A DNA stretch of 10,608 nt from Rodentolepis nana (lineage: Eukaryota; Platyhelminthes; Cestoda; Cyclophyllidea; Hymenolepididae). Below, in pieces: positions 1 through 8,837 of the stretch. The stretch covers positions 1-10,608 of the forward strand of contig UZAE01002017.1 in the NCBI GenBank assembly GCA_900617975.1. The letters are read 5' to 3'. The translations under genes were made by a program, and so were the position numbers. The notes beneath the pieces are model-generated. The model ran no database searches. It was not told where the DNA came from and saw nothing but the letters and a program-made list of their open reading frames with translations. The first letter of the stretch is position 1. Each line of letters begins with the position of its first letter.

Positions 1-11
1 CCCCCCCCCCC
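1..11. repeat. Poly-C tract at window start
   Basis: Eleven consecutive cytosines open the window. A similar run closes it. In AT-rich DNA such runs are uncommon, and they often stop short-read assemblies, so this may be a contig boundary and not a biological one. Confidence 0.9.
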
Positions 12-80
12 ACACCCTTGGGGGAAACTGAAGTCAAAGTTTAAGGGCTAATGATCAATATCACAAAGCCTGCCATTTGA

Positions 81-95
81 AATAATAATAATAAT
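81..95. repeat. (AAT)5 microsatellite
   Basis: Five perfect AAT units lie in the intron just upstream of the first DHX16 exon in the window. No function is implied. Confidence 0.85.
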
Positions 96-213
96 TTGGG
101 TGTTTAAGTTTGTCGTCTAAAGTACTATTCATCGGTCCTTGCATATTTCTACTTCACGACGAGATCGGCTGTACGTCTTCATTCAAATCGACTCCTTCCC
201 TTTCATTTTGCAG

Positions 214-1358
214 GTACAAATGTTCAGAAGAGGCGATTACGATAGCCTCAATGTTGTCAGTGAATAACGCGATCTTCTACCGCCCTAAGGACAAGTTGGT
301 ACATGCGGACGCTGCCCGGAAGGCCTTCAGCCACATCACTGGTGACCATATCACCCTTATGACTGTCTACAACCAGTGGGCTGATGCTGGTAGGTGAACC
401 ATCTACCGATCTACTTAAATGTAATTAGTAAATAGCTCAAAATCACATTAGAAGTGGAGCTTGAACTTCGTTATTATCAGCATGTAAATATGAGGACGAT
501 ATTGTACCATTTTCTTAACTCCAACCACATTATTAATCATAAACACTATGACACTTTTCGAATATGCGATTCATCATTCCAAGTGTCTTTACTGTTGGTT
601 AACTAACTCAGCCAAAAATCGTTTCTGTTGGAGTATGTGGGTCTCTTGAATTTCCTCTTCATCTTATATTCTCTGCACTTTAATATTTCTCCTGCAACTG
701 AGCATTAGGTTTAAACAACTAGGCCAATGTTAAAGCCACTTGGGTTGGAATTGATTCCTCATAAATTTTAACAAACGACAATTAGGAAGAGCTGGTTACA
801 TTTCATCCTTGATTTTTTTAGACTTCTCTGCCCAATGGTGCTATGAACACTTCATCCAACACCGAACCATGAAACGCGCCAGGGATATTCGCGATCAGTT
901 CGTCACTCTCTTAGAGCGAGTTGAAATCCCATCCACCAGCAACCCAGGCGACCACGTTGCCATTAGGAAGGTGAGCTCTACTCTTATTCAACTATCATCA
1001 AATTCTTCCACTCTTTTTACCTGCTTACCATCCTTCCTCCTAGGCGCTAACTGCAGGATTCTTTTACCACACCGCAAGGTTTACTGGAAATGGTTACAAG
1101 ACCGTGAAACACCAGCACACAATCCATCCCCATCCAAACAGTGCGTTGGCCGAGGAGCAGCCTCGTTGGGTTCTTTACCACGAATTGGTCTTCACTACAA
1201 GAGAGTTTATGCGTCAGGTAACTGAGATTGAGCCCCGTTGGCTGACAGAAGTGGCCCCTCACTACTACAAGGCGAGTGAAATTGAGGAGGCCACAAAGAA
1301 GATGCCTAAGAATAAGGGTGTTGCAAGGGCGGATTTGATTGCTCGTGAAGAGGGCTGA
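214..1358 (+). CDS. DHX16: Pre-mRNA-splicing ATP-dependent RNA helicase DHX16/Prp2, C-terminal part (3 exons)
   Basis: DHX16 (yeast Prp2) is the nuclear DEAH-box ATPase that remodels the spliceosome just before the first splicing step. Exons are 214-389, 822-970 and 1044-1358 (TGA stop), giving about 212 residues of a protein that is about 1040 aa in human. Introns are 390-821 (phase 1) and 971-1043 (phase 0). The helicase motor lies upstream of the window. What remains is the end of the HA2/ratchet region and the OB-fold auxiliary domain. Diagnostic stretches are [91 protein letters not shown] and [13 protein letters not shown]. The sequence resembles DHX16 more than DHX8 or DHX15 ([20 protein letters not shown], and the tail KKMPKNKG where human has KKMPKKIGKTREEL). 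The first exon follows tttcattttgcag. The gene converges on LYRM9. Confidence 0.93.
390..821 (+). other. DHX16 intron, no content recognised
   Basis: A 432-nt AT-rich intron from GTAGGT to TTTTTTTAG. The donor at 390 was chosen over the GTGAAC at 394 because it alone keeps phase: G plus AC gives a residue in the exact place of the DHX16 alignment (ADADFSAQW against human AESGYSSQW). No RNA gene, repeat or nested ORF was recognised. Confidence 0.8.
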
Positions 1359-2269
1359 TCGCGATGGTGTTTGCCCTTTGTATTTTTCAATCGTCTGACT
1401 TTTTGCTTTCTTTCTTTTTTTTGTATATATTTTGATAAAGAAAGTAGAATATTGCATTTGTTCTATATTACCGATTGTCTATTCCCACCCTCTCGCGACG
1501 AAATTGCCTTAGGATCCATTAATCGAACAGCCTTTATTCCACTGTGAGTCGATGACCTGCGGGAAATTTCGATTGGTTGGAAGGATAGTGCTATATGCTG
1601 CTTTTAATCTACTTGTCCTTGTTGCGTTCCACTTATATTATTACTATTCTCAGAATGATCATTTAGAGGAAAAAATGAGGTCTTTGAAGGATATATAACC
1701 AGGTGTTACCTTATTTTCAAAATCATAGGTATCCGATTAATAAGCCACTGAGTACAAGTTCACCTACTTGCAAACCCCTTTTTTAATGTTTCATGTCGAT
1801 AACTACTTTCTGCTCATAATTTAATGGTAACGAACAGAAATAGAATCTCCAAACCCACCGAAGATAGCGTTATCAACGCTTAATCTGAATTGAAAGGTAC
1901 CTTGGGATCAACCTTATGAGAAACTCACATTTTGACATCCACCCTCCACACACGCACACATCAATAGATATCCCGTACTGATTGTAGACATCGTGACCTC
2001 TGCCCTCAGCAATCTTGTACGTTGACCACTCCGGAAACTGACTCCCAGTACTACTCTCGAGTTGGGAGAAGTCATTCTGATTTTGAAACACGAGGGTTCA
2101 CAGATAAACTTAAACTATTCGGGTAAGACAAAACTAACGCAAGCCCATAATCTTACACCTAACAAAAACATTGAAATCTAATAGGACCAATTAACAAAAT
2201 TAAAAATAGCTCTACAATATTATTTATCAATCAATAAATTATTTTCAAGAGTAGCAGTGCACGTCGTCA
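1359..2269. other. Convergent intergenic region between DHX16 and LYRM9
   Basis: About 0.9 kb separates the two stop codons. A GATAAA at 1434-1439, 76 nt after the DHX16 stop, could be a variant poly(A) signal, since no canonical AATAAA follows closely. A CA-rich simple repeat occupies 1947-1960. A 72-codon minus-strand open frame at 1873-2091 runs through that repeat and matches no family I know. A second short minus-strand frame starts with an ATG one base after an acceptor-like cag near 2074. Neither is called as a gene. Confidence 0.6.
1434..1439 (+). terminator. Possible variant poly(A) signal of DHX16
   Basis: GATAAA lies 76 nt after the DHX16 stop, downstream of a T-rich stretch. It is one base away from AATAAA and is the best candidate in the first 150 nt of the 3' region. 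This is weak evidence. Confidence 0.3.
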
Positions 2270-2608
2270 TCACCTGATACTTCTACTGATTCCTCCGTTT
2301 TGAGTACTAAAGGGAGTCGTAAGTAAAATCTAAAGACGGGGGGGGGGATTAAATCCCAATTACCTTTGCCAACAACCAGTCCATGTCGGAGACAGCAGTT
2401 GCGATCATGATTTTTATGTTCTCCGGATCGTCCTCATCGGCATGCTGTCGAAAATTCTAAGCAAAAAAGTGGCAATTTGAGAAAATACTTCGCAAACCTG
2501 ACGTATGTAATTGGTGTAATAAGGTCGAGTCTCCACAGGCAACTGACGCACTTTCCGCATTAGGTAAAAGTACAAACGCAGAGGTGTTTGAGGCAGATTG
2601 GAGGTCAT
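2270..2608 (-). CDS. LYRM9: LYR-motif-containing protein 9 homologue
   Basis: LYR (complex1_LYR) proteins are small helical mitochondrial proteins; several bind acyl carrier protein and assist respiratory-complex or iron-sulfur assembly. The specific role of LYRM9 is poorly known. Exon 1 is 2498-2608 and exon 2 is 2364-2456, separated by a 41-nt phase-0 intron (2457-2497). The protein begins MTSNLPQTPLRLYFYLMRKV, with QTPLxLYxYLxRxxxQLP as in human LYRM9, then IRQNFRQHADEDDPENI and a VSDMDWLLAK end that matches the human DEDNPE...DADWIMNK region. Two endings are possible. Unspliced reading stops at 2349 (72 aa, ending KVIGI). Splicing a 34-nt intron (2330-2363, GT..AG, holding ten C on the coding strand) adds 19 residues and stops at 2270 (87 aa). 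Human LYRM9 is 78 aa. The core motif reads LYF instead of LYR. It lies 247 bp downstream of WRAP53 on the same strand. Confidence 0.85.
2338..2347. repeat. G10 homopolymer (C10 on the LYRM9 strand)
   Basis: Ten guanines on the plus strand sit within the putative last intron of LYRM9, just 5' of its CGTCTTTAG acceptor on the minus strand, where they would replace the usual T-rich tract. If the intron is not spliced the run falls two bases past the TAA stop. Confidence 0.9.
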
Positions 2609-2610
2609 AT

Positions 2611-2629
2611 CTGTGCAATGAAAGGCAGG
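2611..2629 (-). promoter_or_regulatory. Splice-acceptor-like site just before LYRM9 start codon
   Basis: On the minus strand CTGCCTTTCATTGCACAG ends two bases before the ATG at 2608. No upstream coding exon in frame was found, so it may accept a 5' UTR exon or a trans-spliced leader. The function is inferred from position and sequence only. Confidence 0.45.
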
Positions 2630-2855
2630 TTACCACTCTTAGATACATTTCATGGATAGGCATTTGATTGGGTCAAATTAAAATAGGGGAAATATTAGCG
2701 CACACTAGAAAAGTTTCTGCCGAGCAAACGATCAATCAGATAGGCAATCATATTATCTGGTGTGGTAATAAATCAATATCAGTCTTTTATCCAATAAATA
2801 GTATTTATATGTTAATATAGAAAGACTAAGTTATTTACAAATTGAGTACAAAAAT

Positions 2856-5521
2856 TCACAATCGAGCATAAGGAAATTTCCAAAGCTTGACCTCCTTTCG
2901 AATAGGCAGAAGATGTAACTGATTCCTCATAGGCAGCTCCCAACTTTCAGGATTCTTGCAAATCATCACAGCTTCTTCATCAGTCAAATTCCGTGGCATT
3001 TCATCTTCATCTACCTCTTCTGAATCCTCTGGCATTCCTATGGGTCTTCTTTGACCCGCAGCAGTAGCGAGGATCGGTTTGGAGGGATGGATGGATATTC
3101 CATTGCAACTGTCATCATGGCCACGCCATGCAGATTCCAGCTCCCCGGTTGAGAGGTTGTAACAAAATACCGCACCTGTCTGATTACCCGTGAAGAGATA
3201 GGTGCCTGTACTGGAACATCAACGGGAATAAACGCTTATGCACAAAAATTTAAGCAATAGCGAAAAAAAACATTGGAGTTCTCTATTTTACTCACGAGTC
3301 AACGTCGAAATGAAAGCGTTGATAGTTTTCAACGCGCCTGTGGAGGGTTAAACAGGGCTCTTTGGAGGTTCCCGCTAAATCCCACATTCGAATCTCAAAA
3401 AGAAAAAAAAGATAAAGGATAACAGACACTTTACACCTTTTATAGATACGCGCCAACAATTTCCATGTAGCGAGCATTGATAAGATTCATCGCTAAAGCT
3501 ATGCAACCACTAAATCGCAAATTCGTAACTAAGATAAGCAGAAAAAAACGAAATTCGTGCATACTTCTCAAACTAGATATACAAGTACTCAAAAAAATCA
3601 GAATCACGTTTACCGATGTTTCACTAGGTGTCTCAGGTTTAAGTAATTAACAGCTACGATTTAATTATAACTCCAATGCTTTGTTCGTTATACCAACTCT
3701 GGCGAACTTTTAAAGCTGAAAGCAAAAATACACCCGTTTATCAAGGAACAGTGGATTATTCGATGCTTAGCAAAATGTCTGTGTGTAGAAATAGGGATTT
3801 TTTTCTCCCAAATGGAGATCAGTATTTTCGAGATGTCAATACCACAAAAAACACCGCCGGTTCGTATACTTCTACTAAAAAACATCCCTTGTCATACATT
3901 GTGTCATATTAGTGACTGAATTCCACAATCAAACTGCCCGAGTGGTAAGTATTGGTATTAGTGGCGTAGATAAAAGCAGAGAATACCAGTAGGACATGGA
4001 CACAGGGGACAGGACGTGGATGACATCAAAAAGGAATTATATCCTAGGAGAACTTCAGTAGCTGCAGTATTCCTCATGAGGATACTCAATAAAGGTTACG
4101 AATATTTAATACACATACCATTCCATCGACTCGACCACCAGCAATAAGGAACCGATCAGAGAGAAACTTCAACTGCGAGACACCCCGAGATCCCGTATTT
4201 GCACACTCAATGATAGGTTCGCTTTCGCCTGTCATGGAATATATGTTAACAGTTCCATGGAAGGTGCCCAGAGCATATAACCCACTGCCACTGCTCTCAT
4301 TGTAGGGTGGTGTTGAAATAGCTGAGATAATGCCTTTCATTTTTGGCTTTTCTAAAATTATTTACACGCTACTTTAAACATTTAAGTACCAATTGTTTTT
4401 AAAGATTATATTCGCCTACTTACGACCACAATTAGGTATTCGTCGCATAATGGTCGGATGCTCAGTGTTTATCACCTTGATAAACCGTTTAAATCCACAA
4501 AATATACAAGAACCATCGGAAGAGAAGGCAATACTCTTAACATCCTCCACTTCATTCTAAGGGAAAGCCGGTAATGCATAAAGAGAGATCGTACATTCAA
4601 ATTTGTGGGTAAATAGGTGCAACGCAAAGCCCCTGTCATGGAATCCCACATTCGAATTGAGGATCGTTCCCTAGCGCTAATGAAACTGCAACAGCAAAAA
4701 AGATGCATTAAAAAGCTAAATAGGCGAAGAAGATATCGAAAGTTCTACTCACACACAGGTTAGATCATTATTCGAGTTCATAAACGGATACCAACAGTAA
4801 TCAAGAACGGGAAAATTCTCCTCGATTCTCAACTTGGGTGTCTTGAAAAAAAGAGTATAAGAAGAAAATAATAAAACTTACAGGTTCTGAGGTAAGGAGG
4901 TCATTTTCAAAATCCGCTTGATCAAATTCGAAAAGACGAAAAGTGTTATCAAAACTTTGAGTTAAAAGGCAAGAACCATCTGGAGACCTTCAGAAATTAC
5001 AAAAAAAGACAATGAGAAAGAAGAAAATGGCGCAATAACTCACCACTTGCACCCACGGAGATAGTTGTTATTAATGAATATGTTACGAGCATCGTGTGAG
5101 TATTCCTTCTCAATTGAGGCAAAAGGAGTGCGCCCAACAGATGACCAATTAACTGCGGAAACAACACAAGTTATTTATATAATTTTTTAAAATGGGGCCA
5201 AAACAGTATAAATAATTAAATTAAAACCTGCGGGACGACATAGTGTGGGCGAATTTTGCTCGGAGGCTGCAAAAGAAAATGGTTCACTAGAGTGAAAAGC
5301 AAGCACACAGTCCGTATAGATTATAAAACAAAATAAGAGAGATGTTTAATTCAATAGAATTTAACTGTGTTCAAACCTGCATGTTGATCACAATCTTCCA
5401 TTATAACATCAGTGCTTAATAATAACTCATCCGGAATATCATCTGATGCATCTTCAGGTCCAGATTTCATGACCGAAGTTATATCATCAACTATGACAAA
5501 CTCTTTTGTCACTTCAGACAT
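2856..5521 (-). CDS. WRAP53: Telomerase Cajal body protein 1 / WD40 protein WRAP53 (10 exons)
   Basis: WRAP53 (TCAB1, WDR79) is a WD40 beta-propeller that binds CAB-box scaRNAs and telomerase RNA and brings them to Cajal bodies. Exons on the minus strand are 5377-5521, 5228-5266, 5044-5152, 4882-4987, 4753-4841, 4595-4685, 4424-4556, 4119-4351, 3296-3393 and 2856-3210. They total 1398 nt or 465 aa (human 548), with all phases consistent. Landmarks are LRGCKWSPDGSCLLTQSFD (about 93-111), VLDYCWYP (145-152), SSIRMWDSMTGALRCTY (171-187), SIAFSSDGSCIFCGFKRFIK (201-220), KGIISAIS (243-250), LYALGTFHGTVNIYSMTGE (262-280), IRMWDLA (316-322) and VENYQRFHFDVDSTGTYLFT (336-355), which parallels the human VTTNQRIYFDLDPTGQFL. 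The N-terminus is short and acidic. An acidic loop (EDSEEVDEDE) follows the last blade. The start at 5521 is preferred because a splice acceptor abuts it; without splicing the ATG at 5527 would add two residues. Intron 8 (725 nt) is far larger than the others (38-110 nt). Confidence 0.92.
3394..4118 (-). other. WRAP53 intron 8, oversized; insertion candidate
   Basis: At 725 nt this intron is more than six times the next largest in the gene. Its 3500-3700 part is AT-rich, while 3913-4093 is visibly less AT-rich and carries GGACA-type internal repetition (about 3992-4016). It ends in a hairpin next to a plus-strand AATAAA. A 78-codon plus-strand open frame (3676-3912) matches nothing I recognise. 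An old insertion, possibly LTR-like and opposite to the host gene, is one reading. No clear terminal repeats or target-site duplication were found. Confidence 0.45.
4067..4093 (+). terminator. Hairpin followed by AATAAA inside WRAP53 intron 8 (plus strand)
   Basis: GTATTCCTCATGAGGATAC (4067-4085) contains the perfect 12-bp palindrome TCCTCATGAGGA, extended by GTA/TAC around a single bulged T. AATAAA begins two bases later (4088-4093). A hairpin beside a poly(A) signal would suit the R region of an LTR or a 3' end on the strand opposite WRAP53. No transcript is implied by the sequence alone. Confidence 0.4.
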
Positions 5522-5539
5522 CTGCATAAAAATAACCTT
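5522..5539 (-). promoter_or_regulatory. Splice-acceptor-like site abutting WRAP53 start codon
   Basis: The minus strand reads AAGGTTATTTTTATGCAG directly followed by ATGTCTGAA. This is as good an acceptor as the confirmed internal ones (for example TTCTTTTGCAG before exon 2). Only 113 bp separate the WRAP53 start from the ISCA2 stop, so a cis 5' UTR exon would have to overlap ISCA2. A trans-spliced leader is the alternative. Confidence 0.5.
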
Positions 5540-5634
5540 GAAATATCTATCGTTAAAAAATTGGAAAGGAGAAAACAACACGGATCGAGAGCAAGAGGAC
5601 AGTAATGTATTTTTGTAAAAAATATTCTACAGAT

Positions 5635-6104
5635 TTAATCTAATTTTAAAGCAAACGAAGAGCCGCATGAACAGCCCTTCTCAGATTTCGGATTGTTTTG
5701 AATACGAAAACCGGATCGGATCAATTCTTCCTCATAGTCGAGTTTTGAGCCCTCAATAAATTGCATAGACTGGGAATCGACGACAACACGGACACCGGAA
5801 CTTTCAATAATACTTTAGAAGGTAAGAAACAAGACGAAACTTACAGGTCATCACTATTAATTGCCGTGTCTACTTCGTATTTATACTGAAAGCCAGAGCA
5901 ACCACCACTATCCACAATAACCCGAAGTAAACCATTTTCTTCACCAATTTCTTTGAGTTTCTAATTATCATTGATAGTATTTTAATTACTGAATCAAACC
6001 TTGATGCAGGATGGAGTGAAAATAATTTTGTTATTCAGTATAGTGGCAAAAGTGCGTTGAACATATGCACAAGGCTTTAGAGGTAAAGAGAAAATACGCA
6101 ACAT
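5635..6104 (-). CDS. ISCA2: Iron-sulfur cluster assembly 2 homologue, mitochondrial (3 exons)
   Basis: ISCA2 is an A-type carrier of the late mitochondrial iron-sulfur pathway, working with ISCA1 and IBA57 to build 4Fe-4S clusters for aconitase, lipoate synthase and respiratory complexes. Exons are 6000-6104, 5845-5960 and 5635-5812; introns are 39 nt (5961-5999, phase 0) and 32 nt (5813-5844, phase 2). The protein is 132 aa (human 154). Residues 1-20 are Arg/Lys/Ser-bearing with no acidic residue (MLRIFSLPLKPCAYVQRTFA), a plausible mitochondrial presequence. IIFTPSCIKKLKEIG begins the fold. The three cluster ligands are visible: Cys56 in SGGCSGFQYKYEVDT and Cys121/Cys123 in KGCSCGSSFALKLD. 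The 65-residue spacing equals that in human. VRVVVDSQSMQFIEGSKLDY and ELIRSGFRIQNNP are ISCA2-type rather than ISCA1-type. The ATG at 6104 is the first in frame and has no acceptor in front, which fits a first gene with its own promoter. Confidence 0.95.
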
Positions 6105-6168
6105 AGGCCAATACAACCTTGTAAATTAAACGGCCGTATTTAGCCTAACTTTACTTAGTCTTCATTGA

Positions 6169-6174
6169 TTTATA
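6169..6174 (-). promoter_or_regulatory. TATA-like box upstream of ISCA2
   Basis: TATAAA on the minus strand lies about 65 nt before the ISCA2 ATG, with a CGGCCG palindrome (6131-6136) between them. In AT-rich DNA a chance match is quite possible. Confidence 0.35.
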
Positions 6175-8823
6175 ACGGTATTATCTATTTTGTACTAGAT
6201 ACAATTTTAAATAAAATTTCGAACACAAAGAATTTAAAAGTTTAATTTTCAAAATATAATCTCTGTAAATGGCATAAGTATCAAAGTTTTATACATCATT
6301 ACATTTATCTGTAAATGGGTAGCGCCTCTGAAGTATTTCAAATAAAATTTATTTGACAAAAAGTGTGTATTATTTCATACTAACGGATTTGTTTCATCTG
6401 AACAAACTAAGTAAATGATGGGGATAAATAATAGCAGTCTGTTATTTTTATAAATGATTCTTTGGCTCAAAACCTTAGAAAATTCCCTTTTTCTTCCTTC
6501 TTTGTACTTCTGCACACTTAACAATATGGAACAGTTAGAATTTTCCAATTTGTTACGCGTTCTGGTGAAATCTTAAGAAGCTTTCGTGCTCGCTCCTTTC
6601 CTTATCCGAATTCCCATGTTGATTTCCACTTTCAAATTCAGTGTTATAAAAAAGGAGAATTGTAAATCATTTTGGGAGGTTTAAAGTATTTTGAAACCAT
6701 CGCGTTTTTTAGGAAGTAAACATTCAATTTTTCCTTTATTGATCGCATTTATTTAATTGCATTAGAACATATATTCGATCTCTTGATCAGTTATCTTTCA
6801 AAGGTTTATCCATAAAATTGTAAATGTTACACGACATTGTTCTTTATGTTAGGGCCAAGAATATTTAAATTATCCGAATCAAAATTATTATTGGCAAAGA
6901 TTATTTCTTTTATTGTGCGAAATCCTCCCGTTTTATCCCAAACCGGGCACAGCTTTATTGTGAACGTCTTCAGATTAATTACCACCTTGCGATTTTATAA
7001 TTTCATATAACCAAAAACATTGTATGTATGACTTAAAGTTTCGGCCGGTTCCAATGTTCAAACAAACTGTTCACCTATGCAACGTAACTCTAAAAACCTA
7101 AAGTTTAACTACAACGGGTTAATTCAATCTTAAGGTATTCATAAATATAGCTAAATTGCAATTCTATCAGTAATGACGAACTCTTTTACTGATTTGAAGG
7201 ACAATCGCAGCTTCTAGCACAATAAAAATCTCCTTATGCAATAACTCGATAATCCAATAGAGAAAAACATTACTTGCTGTAAAAATTTTATCCTAACTCA
7301 ACAAGATCCCACATTGAAATAATAAGCGCATACTATGTAGAAACAAATTAAGACAAAATTAAATTACTTCTTAATACTTTTTCTACTTCTGGAATATTTT
7401 TCATGAATTTTTTTCAGAATTCCCTTCATAATGGCATAAGGAAACGCCTAAGGAAACTGAGAAAACGACGAACACAAACAGACCAAAATTGTAATATAAA
7501 GTGATTTAAAAGGTCCATGTTTATTAAAAAACATAGTCAAATGATTTTAAATAAGATTCCATAAAATATCTAGAATTTCCTTTCACGAATGCCTTCTCTT
7601 TCATTTCCGCTTTAGATTGCTCTGTTTATCCGATTGAAATTTCGATTAAAACCAACGTTCTGTCAATGTTTTTACGACCTCCATTTCAGTAAAAAATGTT
7701 TCCATAGTTTCCTCTATCCTATGTAAATCTTCTTTTTCAATACTCCACTGTAGGCTAACAAGTAATCAATCATCTAAGTCAATGCAACACTATTAAAGAA
7801 TTCGGAAATAATTCGCTTCCTTTTCACCTTATTGATATGATGCAGAGCAATAGTAGCTTGACTTAATTTTAAATCAGGTATTATCACAATTTAAATAATA
7901 TAAACTAAAATATTTACATCTCAAACCTATGAAAATTCAAGCAAGAAGATCAAAGTGAGGCATTTTTCTGTATAGCTTAAGAATGAATATAACTAAGTAA
8001 CCTCAAGGTCCCGATTATTGATCGATCAGCTACTAGATCTTTGAATTGAATTCACAGGATGATCTTTAGAATCGCATTGATTCCCTGTTCTGTTCTACAC
8101 CTAGCAATTCGTTCTCTTCGCTATCTATACGCCGAAGACTTTAAAAGCATTTCTGTTGAAAACTTTTATTGATAACCCTAAAATCCAAAACAAATCAAGT
8201 AATGGTTTGAACGAATGGCTAGAAGATTGGGTGTTAGAGTTACATAAACGGTTGTAGATCGCAAGTCTGATAATTGACATCATCCTAAGTAGTGGCACAA
8301 ACCCTCTTAAGAGAGAAATTTTAATTTTAAAAGGTGAGATTTAAGCTAACTACTTCGTTAAAACAATGAAAATGTATGAAGACAACGTCGAGTAAGAATT
8401 ATTCTGGACTTTCCGATAGAATCGAACACATTAACCGGTTAGGAAAGCGGTTAGTTTTGTTACGGTTGGTTTTATCTAAACGATTCAAGTGTATGATGTC
8501 CCTGAAGACCTGCATTCGCGATAATTTTCCATCGCAACATCACGTCACTAGCAATTGCATATCCACGATGTCTACACATAAACGAAAACAACATTTCTTA
8601 AAAATAAGCACCACTTTTCCTCGAGAAACCGATGAAAGGTGATATACGATCGGTGCTGTTGGACTTCTACAAATAAACTAAGCTATTTTGCATACATTAT
8701 ATTCAATAGATTGCCGAAAATGAGATAATACTATTCAATTAAAAAAATTTTACGAAGAAACGTTCAAAATATGAGAAGGGAATCGATTTGAGGAGGTCAT
8801 TTTTCCCAGCCTGTAGGACACAA

Positions 8824-8837
8824 GCGCGCGCGGGCGC
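8824..8837. other. GC-only patch in AT-rich spacer
   Basis: Fourteen consecutive G/C bases (GCGCGCGCGGGCGC), mostly alternating, stand out from the AT-rich surroundings. A TTTATAAAG follows on the plus strand at about 8850. It could be a CpG-type regulatory site or a local Z-DNA-prone tract; nothing shows which. Confidence 0.5.

Noticed and set aside
131..150. ATCGGTCCTT followed by GCATATTT, faintly like a tapeworm spliced-leader core
   Set aside because: The match is short and interrupted, no GT donor follows in the expected place, and it lies inside a DHX16 intron.
809..1225. 138-codon plus-strand open frame
   Set aside because: Only 822-970 is real exon. The rest reads through a 73-nt intron and then follows DHX16 exon 3 in the wrong frame.
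1047..1457. 136-codon minus-strand open frame
   Set aside because: It is a shadow opposite the last DHX16 exon, whose plus-strand reading matches the family closely.
3676..3912. 78-codon plus-strand open frame inside WRAP53 intron 8
   Set aside because: No family resemblance and no reverse-transcriptase, protease or integrase motif; kept only as part of the insertion question.
7040..7065. GGTTCCAATGTTC resembling a tRNA B box
   Set aside because: It departs from the GGTTCGAATCC consensus, and no A box or cloverleaf stem could be found.
8376..8642. 88-codon plus-strand open frame
   Set aside because: No domain, no splice context and no supporting neighbour; its length is within chance for 2.8 kb of spacer.
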